Origin: Modestobacter sp. Leaf380
GTDB taxonomy: Bacteria > Actinomycetota > Actinomycetes > Mycobacteriales > Geodermatophilaceae
DNA: 64,000 nt
NCBI RefSeq assembly: GCF_001424485.1
Contig: NZ_LMQC01000022.1
Coordinates: 124,001-188,000 of the forward strand
Reading direction: 5' to 3'
The notes beneath the pieces are model-generated. The model made no database searches, was not told the origin of the DNA, and worked only from the letters and a program-made list of their open reading frames with translations. Both the position numbers and the translations under genes were made by a program. Below, piece by piece: positions 6,151-13,866 of the stretch. Each line of letters starts with the position of its first letter. Position 1 is the first letter of the stretch.

Positions 6151-8904
6151 ATGTCCGCTCCGGTCTCCGCCCTCGCGTCCCAGCCCACCGACAGCACCCC
6201 CGACGGCTCGCAGCCGCGGCCCCGGTTGCTGCTGCTCGACGGCCACTCGCTGGCCTACCGGGCCTTCTTCGCGCTGCCGGTGGAGAACTTCTCGACCACC
6301 ACCGGGCAGCCCACGAACGCCGTGTACGGGTTCACCTCGATGCTGATCAACGTCCTGCGCGACGAGGCGCCCAGTCACCTGGCGGTCGCCTTCGACGTCG
6401 GCCGCAAGACGTTCCGCAGCGAGATCTTCGCCGGGTACAAGGCCAACCGGAGCGAGAGCCCGACCGACTTCCGGGGCCAGGTCAGCCTGATCCAGGAGGT
6501 GCTGGCGGCCCTGCACGTGCCGGTGCTGACCGCCGAGGGCTTCGAGGCCGACGACGTCATCGCCACCTTGACCGTGCAGGCCGTCGAGTCCGGCATGGAC
6601 GTGCTCATCTGCACCGGCGACCGGGACGCCCTGCAGCTGGTCAACGAGCACGTGACGGTGCTCTACCCCCGCAAGGGCGTCTCCGACCTCACCCGCTTCA
6701 CCCCGGAGGCGGTCGAGGAGAAGTACGGCCTCACCCCCACGCAGTACCCGGACTTCGCCGCACTGCGCGGCGACCCCTCGGACAACCTGCCCGGCATCCC
6801 CAGCGTCGGGGAGAAGACCGCGGCCAAGTGGGTGCGGGAGTACGGCTCGCTGGACGCGCTCGTCGACCAGGTGGACACCGTCAAGGGCAAAGTCGGGGAG
6901 AAGCTGCGCGAGCACCTGTCCTCGGTGATGCAGAACCGCCGGCTCACCGAGCTGGACCGCGCGGTCGCACTCGAGCTGCACCCCACCGACCTGGCCGTGC
7001 AGCCCTGGGACCGGGCCGAGGTGCACACGCTCTTCGACAACCTGCAGTTCCGGGTGCTCCGCGACCGGCTCTTCGCCACCCTCACCAGCGCCGAGCCCGA
7101 GGTGGACGGCGGCATCGACGTCACCGTCGACGACCTGGTGCCCGGTGGTCTGGGGGAGTGGCTGGACGCGCACACCCGTACCGGGCACACCGGCATCGTC
7201 TTCCGCGGTACCTGGGGGCGGGGCACCGGCGAGCTCACCGGCATCGCGCTGGCTGCCGCCGACGACCACACCGTCTTCGTCGACCTGGGCCCCGACCTCG
7301 ACGTCGCCGACGAGCAGTCGCTGGCCGCCTGGCTGTCCGACGCCTCGGCCACCAAGGTCGTGCACGAGGTCAAGGGCCCGCTGCTGGCCGTCTGGGCCCG
7401 GGGCTGGGACCTGGCCGGCGAGGTCAGCGACACCGCCCTGGCGGCCTACCTGGCGCTGCCGGGGCAGCGGTCCTTCGACCTGGGCGACCTCGCGGTGCGC
7501 TACCTGCGCCGCGAGCTGACCGAGGCCGCGCCGGCCGAGCAGCAGCTGAGCCTGGAGGGCATGGGTCCCGGCGAGGACGACGTGGCCCGCGAGGCCGCCG
7601 TCGCCGACGCCCGCAAGGCCGTCGCGGTCAACGACCTCTCCGACGCCCTCGAGCAGGTGCTCGGCCAGCGTGGCGGGGACCGACTGCTGGGCGGGCTGGA
7701 GCTCCCGCTGACCCGGGTGCTGGCGCGGATGGAGCAGCGCGGCATCGCCGCAGACCTGGACCTGCTCCACGACCTGCAGTCGGAGTTCGCCGCCGCCGTC
7801 GCCGAGGCCGCGGCCGACGCCTACGAGGCCATCGGCGGCCAGGAGATCAACCTGGGTTCCCCGAAGCAGCTGCAGGCGGTGCTGTTCGACCAGCTCGGTC
7901 TGCCCAAGACCAAGAAGAACAAGACCGGCTACACCACCGACGCCGATGCACTGCAGTCACTGCAGGCAGCCGCGCCGCACCCTTTCCTGGAGGCGCTGCT
8001 GCGACACCGCGACGTCACCCGGCTGCGGACGGTCATCGACGGCCTGATCCCGATGGTCGACGACGCCGGGCGCATCCACACGACGTTCCAGCAGACGATC
8101 GCGGCGACCGGGCGGCTGTCCTCCACCGACCCGAACCTCCAGAACATCCCGATCCGCAGCGCCGAGGGCCGCCGGATCCGGCAGGCGTTCGTCGTCGGCG
8201 CCGGCCACGAGTCCCTGATGACCGCGGACTACAGCCAGATCGAGATGCGGATCATGGCCCACCTCTCCGAGGACGCCGGGCTCATCGAGGCGTTCACGTC
8301 GGGGGAGGACCTGCACACCTTCGTCGCCGCGCGGGCCTTCGACATCCCGATCGAGCAGGTCGACCCCGAGATGCGCCGCCGGATCAAGGCGATGAGCTAC
8401 GGCCTGGCCTACGGGTTGAGCGCCTACGGGCTCTCTGGGCAGCTGAAGATCACGCCCGAGGAGGCCCGGGTGCAGATGAACGCCTACTTCGAGCGCTTCG
8501 GCGGCATCCGGGACTACCTGGACGGGGTCGTCGAGGACGCCCGGCAGACCGGGTACACCGAGACCACCATGGGTCGCCGCCGCTACCTGCCCGACCTGAC
8601 CAGCGACAACAAGCAGCGCCGGGACATGGCCGAGCGGATGGCGCTCAACGCCCCGATCCAGGGGTCGGCGGCCGACGTCATCAAGGTGGCGATGCTGCGG
8701 GTCGAGCACGCCATCGCCGAGCGCGGGCTGTCCTCCCGGATGGTGCTGCAGGTGCACGACGAGCTCGTCCTGGAGGTCGCACCCGGTGAGCGGGAGCAGC
8801 TCGAGGAGCTGGTCCGGGCCGAGATGGCCGGAGCTGCGGAGCTGTCGGTGGCCCTCGACGTGTCGGTCGGCGTCGGCCAGAGCTGGGACGCTGCCGCCCA
8901 CTGA
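6151..8904 (+). CDS. polA: DNA polymerase I
   Basis: Replicative repair polymerase, 917 residues. The N-terminal 5'-nuclease domain (about 20-310) has DGHSLAYRAFFALP, GFEADDVIATL and GDPSDNLPGIPSVGEKTA. The middle domain (330-500) lacks the DxE exonuclease signature of E. coli PolA (RGTWG stands where DTETD is expected), so proofreading is probably lost, as is common in actinobacteria. The polymerase domain has motif A DYSQIEMRIMAHLS (~693), motif B RRRIKAMSYGLAYGLSAYG and motif C QVHDELVLEV (~868). The start follows the leaderless -10 box; an upstream in-frame start at 6091 would add 20 unlike residues. Confidence 0.97.
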   Translation: MSAPVSALASQPTDSTPDGSQPRPRLLLLDGHSLAYRAFFALPVENFSTTTGQPTNAVYGFTSMLINVLRDEAPSHLAVAFDVGRKTFRSEIFAGYKANRSESPTDFRGQVSLIQEVLAALHVPVLTAEGFEADDVIATLTVQAVESGMDVLICTGDRDALQLVNEHVTVLYPRKGVSDLTRFTPEAVEEKYGLTPTQYPDFAALRGDPSDNLPGIPSVGEKTAAKWVREYGSLDALVDQVDTVKGKVGEKLREHLSSVMQNRRLTELDRAVALELHPTDLAVQPWDRAEVHTLFDNLQFRVLRDRLFATLTSAEPEVDGGIDVTVDDLVPGGLGEWLDAHTRTGHTGIVFRGTWGRGTGELTGIALAAADDHTVFVDLGPDLDVADEQSLAAWLSDASATKVVHEVKGPLLAVWARGWDLAGEVSDTALAAYLALPGQRSFDLGDLAVRYLRRELTEAAPAEQQLSLEGMGPGEDDVAREAAVADARKAVAVNDLSDALEQVLGQRGGDRLLGGLELPLTRVLARMEQRGIAADLDLLHDLQSEFAAAVAEAAADAYEAIGGQEINLGSPKQLQAVLFDQLGLPKTKKNKTGYTTDADALQSLQAAAPHPFLEALLRHRDVTRLRTVIDGLIPMVDDAGRIHTTFQQTIAATGRLSSTDPNLQNIPIRSAEGRRIRQAFVVGAGHESLMTADYSQIEMRIMAHLSEDAGLIEAFTSGEDLHTFVAARAFDIPIEQVDPEMRRRIKAMSYGLAYGLSAYGLSGQLKITPEEARVQMNAYFERFGGIRDYLDGVVEDARQTGYTETTMGRRRYLPDLTSDNKQRRDMAERMALNAPIQGSAADVIKVAMLRVEHAIAERGLSSRMVLQVHDELVLEVAPGEREQLEELVRAEMAGAAELSVALDVSVGVGQSWDAAAH

Positions 8905-8925
8905 CGGGCCACGAGCAGACCCTCG

Positions 8926-8952
8926 ACCTGACCCTCGACCTGAGGGTCAGGT
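8926..8952. terminator. bidirectional terminator between polA and the methyltransferase gene
   Basis: A perfect 11-bp stem, ACCTGACCCTC with GAGGGTCAGGT, around a 5-nt loop. It sits between two convergent genes, and its right arm contains the stop codon of the minus-strand gene (8947-8949). Confidence 0.65.
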
Positions 8953-9801
8953 GGGGACGTCGCAGACGAGCACGAGCGTCCCGGGGACCAGCGCTCCCCG
9001 GGCCGCCGACCACTGGCCCCAGGTCTCGGTGCGCCCCGGCGTCCACTCGGGCTCCAGCAGGTCGGTGAGCACGAACCCGGCGGCGACGACGTCGCGGACC
9101 CAGTCGCCGACCGTCCGGTGGTGCTCGACGTAGACGACGGTGTCCTCGCCGTCGGTCTCCACGTACGGCGTCCGGTCGAAGTAGGAGCCCACGACCGTCA
9201 GGTCGGCCGGGTCGGGGGAGTCGGGGAAGGGCCAGCGCAGCGGGTGGTTCACCGATGCCACGAACCGGCCCCCCGGGCGGAGCACCCGGCGCACCTCGGC
9301 CAGGGCGCCCCGCGCGTCGGCCACGAACGGCAGACCGCCGAACGCCGAGCAGGCCAGGTCGACGCTGGCGCCGAGGAGCGGCAGGGCCCCCACGTCGGCC
9401 TGCACCAGGGTCGGCGCGAGGCCGGTGCTGACCGCCAGCTCACGGGCCCGCGCCAGCATCCCGGCGGACAGGTCGAGGGCCACGACCTCTGCTCCGGCGG
9501 CGACCAGCCAGCGCGCGCACGGCGCGGACCCGCAGCCGACCTCCAGCACCCGGCGTCCGGCGACGTCGCCGAGCAGCTGTGCCTCCGACTCGCGCAGGCC
9601 CTCCGGGCACCAGAGGAAGTCGCTGTCGCCCAGGTCGGCGCCGTGCTCGGCCAGGTAGGCCGGGGCGGCGGCGTCCCACCAGCCGCGGTTGGCGCGCACC
9701 GACGTGGCCTCGTCGACGTCGCGCCGCTCCACGCCGCCGGCCAGCGGGTAGCCGTCGGAGGCCAGCGGGAGCGGCTGCTGCGGAGGGCCGGCGGGGGGCA
9801 T
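8947..9801 (-). CDS. class I SAM-dependent methyltransferase
   Basis: A 284-residue soluble protein with a Rossmann-type methyltransferase fold. Motif I is RVLEVGCGSAPCARWL (about residue 80), followed by the acidic ribose-binding residue in VVALDLSAGMLARA, ADVGALPLL, and the post-motif RRVLRPGGRFVASVNHPLRW. The C-terminal half resembles Methyltransf_11-type enzymes with a quinone-biosynthesis flavour. The substrate cannot be read from sequence. The ATG at 9799-9801 is chosen; longer frames would extend into the rpsA promoter region. Convergent to polA. Confidence 0.85.
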   Translation of the reverse strand: MPPAGPPQQPLPLASDGYPLAGGVERRDVDEATSVRANRGWWDAAAPAYLAEHGADLGDSDFLWCPEGLRESEAQLLGDVAGRRVLEVGCGSAPCARWLVAAGAEVVALDLSAGMLARARELAVSTGLAPTLVQADVGALPLLGASVDLACSAFGGLPFVADARGALAEVRRVLRPGGRFVASVNHPLRWPFPDSPDPADLTVVGSYFDRTPYVETDGEDTVVYVEHHRTVGDWVRDVVAAGFVLTDLLEPEWTPGRTETWGQWSAARGALVPGTLVLVCDVPT

Positions 9802-9859
9802 CCGCGCATGGTGGCACGCAGGGGCCCGACCCTTGGTGGACCGCCTCGGAGCGGGTACG

Positions 9860-9865
9860 TAGGAT
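9860..9865 (+). promoter_or_regulatory. candidate -10 box upstream of rpsA
   Basis: TAGGAT in the context TACGTAGGATGGT. A TTGGTG at 9833-9838 could be a -35 but the spacer (21 nt) is long. If used, the rpsA transcript has a leader of about 130 nt. Confidence 0.35.
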
Positions 9866-10000
9866 GGTGGGAGCGCCAGGGGTCTGTGGTGCGCCGCCCC
9901 TCCCCGGGCCGCACGCCCGACCACTCCCGCGGAACTCCCCGGCCACGCGGCCGGGATCGTCCCTGTCCCTCCACACCCCCCGTCCGGAGCACTCGACCAC

Positions 10001-11500
10001 ATGACCTCCACCCAGGTCCGTCCCGACAGCACCACCCCTCAGGTCGCGATCAACGACATCGGCACCGCTGAGGACTTCCTCGCCGCCATCGACCAGACGA
10101 TCAAGTACTTCAACGACGGCGACATCGTCGAAGGCATCATCGTCAAGGTCGACCGCGACGAGGTGCTGCTGGACATCGGCTACAAGACCGAGGGCGTCAT
10201 CCCCTCGCGTGAGCTGTCCATCAAGCACGACGTCGACCCCAACGAGGTCGTCAGCGTCGGCGACGAGGTGGAAGCCCTCGTCCTCCAGAAGGAGGACAAG
10301 GAAGGCCGTCTGATCCTGTCCAAGAAGCGCGCACAGTACGAGCGCGCCTGGGGCACGATCGAGGCCAAGAAGGAAGCCGACGAGGTCGTCACCGGCACCG
10401 TCATCGAGGTCGTCAAGGGCGGCCTGATCCTCGACATCGGCCTGCGCGGGTTCCTCCCCGCCTCACTGGTGGAGATGCGTCGCGTCCGCGACCTGCAGCC
10501 CTACGTGGGCCGCGAGCTCGAGGCCAAGATCATCGAGCTGGACAAGAACCGCAACAACGTGGTCCTGTCCCGCCGCCAGTGGCTGGAGCAGACCCAGTCC
10601 GAGGTGCGCAGCGAGTTCCTCAACAAGCTCGCCAAGGGCCAGGTCCGCACGGGTCAGGTCTCCTCGATCGTCAACTTCGGTGCCTTCGTGGACCTCGGTG
10701 GCGTCGACGGCCTGGTGCACGTCTCCGAGCTGTCCTGGAAGCACATCGACCACCCGTCCGAGGTCGTCGAGGTGGGCCAGGAGGTCACCGTCGAGGTCCT
10801 CGACGTCGACCTGGACCGTGAGCGGGTCTCCCTGTCGCTGAAGGCGACGCAGGAGGACCCGTGGCGTCAGTTCGCCCGGACCCACCAGATCGGGCAGGTC
10901 GTGCCCGGCAAGGTCACCAAGCTCGTCCCCTTCGGTGCGTTCGTGCGCGTCGACGAGGGCATCGAGGGCCTGGTGCACATCTCCGAGCTGGCCGAGCGCC
11001 ACGTCGAGATCCCGGAGCAGGTCGCGCAGGTCGGCGACGAGATCCTCGTCAAGGTCATCGACATCGACCTCGACCGTCGTCGCATCTCGCTGTCGCTGAA
11101 GCAGGCCAACGAGGGCGTCATCGCCGAGGACGACCAGTTCGACCCGGCCGCCTACGGCATGGCCGCGTCGTACGACGAGCAGGGGAACTACGTGTACCCC
11201 GAGGGCTTCGACTCCGACACCGGCGAGTGGCGCGAGGGCTTCGACACCCAGCGCGAGGAGTGGGAGCGTCAGTACGCCGAGGCCCAGGCCCGGTTCGAGG
11301 CGCACCAGAAGCAGATCACGGCGGCCCGCGAGGCCGACGCCGAGGCGGCTGCCGGTGGCAGCTACTCCAGCGACGCCCCGGCGTCGTCGGAGTCCTCCTC
11401 GGGCCCGGCTGCCAGCACCAGTTCCTCCTCCGGTGGCGGCACGCTGGCCTCCGACGAGGCACTGGCCGCGCTGCGGGCCAAGCTCGCCGGCGGCGAGTGA
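10001..11500 (+). CDS. rpsA: 30S ribosomal protein S1
   Basis: A 499-residue protein with four S1 RNA-binding repeats at about residues 33-105, 120-190, 208-280 and 293-365. The last two are clearest (GQVSSIVNFGAFVDLGGVDG, then GKVTKLVPFGAFVRVDEG), each ending in RISLSLK-type strands. The C-terminal tail is Ser/Ala-rich and acidic, typical of actinobacterial S1 with four rather than six repeats. CGGAG lies before the ATG. The order polA-rpsA-coaE matches Mycobacterium, apart from two inserted small genes. Confidence 0.97.
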   Translation: MTSTQVRPDSTTPQVAINDIGTAEDFLAAIDQTIKYFNDGDIVEGIIVKVDRDEVLLDIGYKTEGVIPSRELSIKHDVDPNEVVSVGDEVEALVLQKEDKEGRLILSKKRAQYERAWGTIEAKKEADEVVTGTVIEVVKGGLILDIGLRGFLPASLVEMRRVRDLQPYVGRELEAKIIELDKNRNNVVLSRRQWLEQTQSEVRSEFLNKLAKGQVRTGQVSSIVNFGAFVDLGGVDGLVHVSELSWKHIDHPSEVVEVGQEVTVEVLDVDLDRERVSLSLKATQEDPWRQFARTHQIGQVVPGKVTKLVPFGAFVRVDEGIEGLVHISELAERHVEIPEQVAQVGDEILVKVIDIDLDRRRISLSLKQANEGVIAEDDQFDPAAYGMAASYDEQGNYVYPEGFDSDTGEWREGFDTQREEWERQYAEAQARFEAHQKQITAAREADAEAAAGGSYSSDAPASSESSSGPAASTSSSSGGGTLASDEALAALRAKLAGGE

Positions 11501-11529
11501 CCCGCTGAGGCCGATCGCCTGCTGATCGC

Positions 11530-12204
11530 ATGACCGTGCGCCGTCCACCCCACCGGGTGGGCGGCGCACTGTCGTGCGTGGGGCTGGTGGGTCTGCTGGG
11601 CCTCGCGGGGTGCGCGCTCCCCGGGGGCGGGGCACCGCCCGCAGCGGCCACCACGAGCACCACCCCGGCACCCACGACGGCGACCACCACGCCGGCCCCG
11701 GTCTTCGTCGTCCCCGGGGCGTGCGCGCAGCTGCTGACGGTGGGGCAGGTGGCCGACGGCCTCGGCGTCCGGCTGCCGGGGACGACCACGTACGTGGTCG
11801 GGGAGCCGCAGCCCGACATCGGCCGGACCGCCCGCATCACCTGCGGGTACGGGGTCGCGCCGGCCACGGACACCGCGGGTGCCAGCGACCCGCTGCTGGA
11901 GGTGACCGTCTTCGTGTACGACGGTCCCGCGGCGGCCGCCGAGCGTGTCGAGGTGCTGGTGGCCAACCAGGAGCAGCAGGGCGTGCGGGCGGATCCCGCC
12001 GTCGTGCCCGGCGCCGACGCGGTGCTGCTCAGCGGTCCGGCGGACACCACGCTGGTCGCGACCGTCGCCGAGCGCACCTACGCGTTGACCCTGCTGCCCG
12101 GTCTGCTGGACGCCCCGGGCACCCAGGGGGCCCTGCAGACGCTGGCCGCGGTGGCGATCGCCGCCGGCGATCCGGCGGACGGGTCCGCAGCGGCGACCGG
12201 CTGA
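11530..12204 (+). CDS. secreted lipoprotein, function unknown
   Basis: 224 residues. The N-terminus is a lipoprotein signal: RR-rich start, hydrophobic GLVGLLGLAGC with the lipobox LAGC (Cys about residue 28). A Thr/Pro/Ala linker (~35-60) follows, and then a domain of ~150 residues with Cys at CAQLL and ITCGYG that could form a disulfide. It is anchored outside the membrane. The arrangement resembles DUF3558-like actinobacterial lipoproteins, but I cannot confirm this. The start is 29 nt after rpsA, and a terminator hairpin follows the stop. Confidence 0.7.
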   Translation: MTVRRPPHRVGGALSCVGLVGLLGLAGCALPGGGAPPAAATTSTTPAPTTATTTPAPVFVVPGACAQLLTVGQVADGLGVRLPGTTTYVVGEPQPDIGRTARITCGYGVAPATDTAGASDPLLEVTVFVYDGPAAAAERVEVLVANQEQQGVRADPAVVPGADAVLLSGPADTTLVATVAERTYALTLLPGLLDAPGTQGALQTLAAVAIAAGDPADGSAAATG

Positions 12205-12225
12205 GCCGAGCCGGGACAGCACCAG

Positions 12226-12255
12226 GACCCCGGGGGCCGCAGGGCCCTCGGGGTC
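12226..12255. terminator. terminator hairpin after the lipoprotein gene
   Basis: Arms GACCCCGGGGGCC and GGCCCTCGGGGTC pair over 13 positions with one G-T wobble, around the loop GCAG. It lies between two convergent genes and could serve both. Confidence 0.7.
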
Positions 12256-12303
12256 GTCATCGGCGCAGGCGCGCCGTCCGCCCACGTGGGGCGGACGGAC
12301 CGG

Positions 12304-12573
12304 TCAGAGGCTGAGGATGATGGCGAACGCCGAGCGGGGTCGCCCGCCGGCGTTGGTCAGGAAGTCCCAGGTGTGGCGGCCCGAGGGCACCGAGGGGAAC
12401 AGCGAGCGGAAGAAGGTCGCGGCAGAGCTGCGGGGCGTGAGGCCCTCCAGCCGTGCCCGGACGGCGGGCAGCTCCGAGCACCGCACCCCGCTGGGGGCGT
12501 CGAGCCGGTGACGGCCGGGCCCGCGGCGCCGGACGGCGGCCGAGGACGCCTCGGCGGTCGTGTGTCGGGACAT
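12304..12573 (-). CDS. small basic protein, function unknown
   Basis: An 89-residue protein rich in Arg and Ser. The N-terminal third looks disordered; the C-terminal half is hydrophobic (AATFFRSLFPSVPSGRHTW, then SAFAIILSL). I recognise no family. Support for coding: an ATG with AGGTGG about 8 nt upstream, a stop placed just past the shared terminator, and a non-coding gap of 235 bp beyond its start. It could be a peptide or small regulator. A chance reading frame in GC-rich DNA cannot be excluded. Confidence 0.45.
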   Translation of the reverse strand: MSRHTTAEASSAAVRRRGPGRHRLDAPSGVRCSELPAVRARLEGLTPRSSAATFFRSLFPSVPSGRHTWDFLTNAGGRPRSAFAIILSL

Positions 12574-12808
12574 GTCGTGCCCACCTCTCTGCGTCGGCGC
12601 CCTCGCGGTCGGGGGAGGTCGAGGTGCCGGTGCTGAAGTTAAGTCCTGTGACGGGTGGGACTCGTGCGACGCGCCGGTGTGACAGGTGCGCCCCGGTCAT
12701 CGACACCTGTTCGTGACCTGGCGGCGCTGGATTCCGGGGGCGGACACGGCCCGGGGGTCTGCCCCCGCAGTCGCGGCGGCAGGTGCACGGGTGTGCCAGG
12801 GTCGGGGC

Positions 12809-13402
12809 ATGCTGCGGATCGGGTTGACCGGCGGGATCGGCTCCGGGAAGTCCACGGTGGCCCGGCTCCTCGTGGAACGGGGGGCCGTCCTGGTGGACGC
12901 CGACTCGATTGCCCGCGAGGTGGTGGAGCCGGGGACCTCGGGCCTGGCTGCGGTGGTGGAGGCGTTCGGGGCGGACGTCCTGACCGCGGAGGGCGCGCTG
13001 GACCGCCCGGCGCTGGCGGCGGTGGTCTTCGGTGACGCGGGGGAGCGTGCGCGCCTGGACGGGATCGTGCACCCCCTGGTGCGGGCTCGGGCCGCTGAAC
13101 TGGTCGCTGCGGCCCCGGCGGACGCCGTGGTGGTCCAGGACGTGCCGCTGCTGGTGGAGACCGGACAGGCGGGGTCCTACGACCTCGTGCTGGTCGTCGC
13201 GACCGATGTCGAGACCCGGGTCCGGCGACTGCTCGGGCGGGGGCTGTCCGAGGCTGATGCCCGGGCGCGTATCGCCAGCCAGGCGACCGACGAGGAACGG
13301 GCCGCGGTGGCCGACGTGGTGCTGTCCAACGACGGGGACGAGCAGCAGCTGGCGGTGCAGGTCGCCCGGTTCTGGGACGAGCGGGTCCCGTCGACGCGCT
13401 GA
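12809..13402 (+). CDS. coaE: dephospho-CoA kinase
   Basis: Last step of coenzyme A synthesis, phosphorylating the 3'-OH of dephospho-CoA. 197 residues, close to the bacterial norm and without the extra C-terminal domain of mycobacterial CoaE. Walker A is [12 protein letters not shown] at residues 5-16. The substrate-binding [10 protein letters not shown], the DGIVHPLVR segment and the [13 protein letters not shown] motif are all present. The ATG is selected because Walker A starts four residues later; earlier in-frame starts would add 41 unrelated residues. Confidence 0.95.
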   Translation: MLRIGLTGGIGSGKSTVARLLVERGAVLVDADSIAREVVEPGTSGLAAVVEAFGADVLTAEGALDRPALAAVVFGDAGERARLDGIVHPLVRARAAELVAAAPADAVVVQDVPLLVETGQAGSYDLVLVVATDVETRVRRLLGRGLSEADARARIASQATDEERAAVADVVLSNDGDEQQLAVQVARFWDERVPSTR

Positions 13403-13438
13403 CCGGCAGCGCCGACACGGCGACGGCCTGGACACGAC

Positions 13439-13470
13439 GAAGGCCCCGGAGCGGCTGCTCCGGGGCCTTC
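13439..13470. terminator. bidirectional terminator between coaE and the tRNA-Val gene
   Basis: A perfect 14-bp stem, GAAGGCCCCGGAGC with GCTCCGGGGCCTTC, around the loop GGCT. It can stop coaE (plus) and the minus-strand tRNA cluster. Confidence 0.8.
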
Positions 13471-13476
13471 GGTCGG

Positions 13477-13548
13477 TGGGCGATACTGGGATCGAACCAG
13501 TGACCTCTTCCGTGTCAGGGAAGCGCGCTACCGCTGCGCCAATCGCCC
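13477..13548 (-). tRNA. tRNA-Val (GAC)
   Basis: A 72-nt cloverleaf on the minus strand. The acceptor stem is GGGCGAT/ATCGCCC with discriminator A, the anticodon arm CTTCC-CTGACAC-GGAAG gives anticodon GAC, and the T arm holds GGTTCGATCC. CCA is not encoded. Apart from the D stem and anticodon arm it matches the tRNA-Val (CAC) at 17760. Confidence 0.95.
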
Positions 13549-13600
13549 GTGCTGTGGTGCTCGGTCCCTGTCCCGCCTCGAGCGAGCCCGGGGGCCGTCG

Positions 13601-13671
13601 AGGTGGAGACGGGATTTGAACCCGTGTAGACGGCTTTGCAGGCCGTTGCCTCGCCTCTCGGCCACTCCACC
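13601..13671 (-). tRNA. tRNA-Cys (GCA)
   Basis: A 71-nt cloverleaf on the minus strand. The acceptor stem is GGTGGAG/CTCCACC with discriminator T (U in the RNA), the anticodon loop CTGCAAA gives GCA, and the T arm has GGTTCAAATCC. CCA is not encoded. Confidence 0.95.
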
Positions 13672-13677
13672 GCACAC

Positions 13678-13703
13678 GAGCGCTGGTCTTCCGACCAGCG
13701 CTC
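13678..13703. terminator. hairpin between tRNA-Gly and tRNA-Cys
   Basis: A perfect 11-bp stem, GAGCGCTGGTC with GACCAGCGCTC, around TTCC. It lies directly between two tRNAs read in the same direction. It may be a partial terminator or a processing structure. Confidence 0.5.
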
Positions 13704-13710
13704 GGTTCCG

Positions 13711-13782
13711 AGCGGACGACGGGATTCGAACCCGCGACCCTCACCTTGGCAAGGTGATGCTCTACCACTGAGCCACGTCCGC
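13711..13782 (-). tRNA. tRNA-Gly (GCC)
   Basis: A 72-nt cloverleaf on the minus strand. The acceptor stem is GCGGACG with its complement CGTCCGC and discriminator T (U in the RNA), the anticodon loop TTGCCAA gives GCC, and the T arm has GGTTCGAATCC. It is first of the three minus-strand tRNAs in transcription order. Confidence 0.95.
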
Positions 13783-13794
13783 AGTGCGAGGACA

Positions 13795-13824
13795 ACACTA
13801 ACCGACCCCTGGACGGGGGTTGCA
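13795..13824 (-). promoter_or_regulatory. candidate promoter of the tRNA-Gly-Cys-Val cluster
   Basis: On the minus strand TAGTGT (13795-13800) is preceded after an 18-nt spacer by TGCAAC (13819-13824). The start would fall a few bases before the tRNA-Gly 5' end. The -35 match is weak. Confidence 0.35.
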
Positions 13825-13866
13825 CCGGGGGGTCACCGGGGGGTGTCCTCAGGGTGAACCCGCAGG

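Noticed and set aside
5628-8789. A plus-strand open frame of over 1000 codons in another frame of polA
   Set aside because: The protein is almost only Arg, Gly, Pro and Ala, typical of a shifted frame; polA in the overlapping frame has every family motif.
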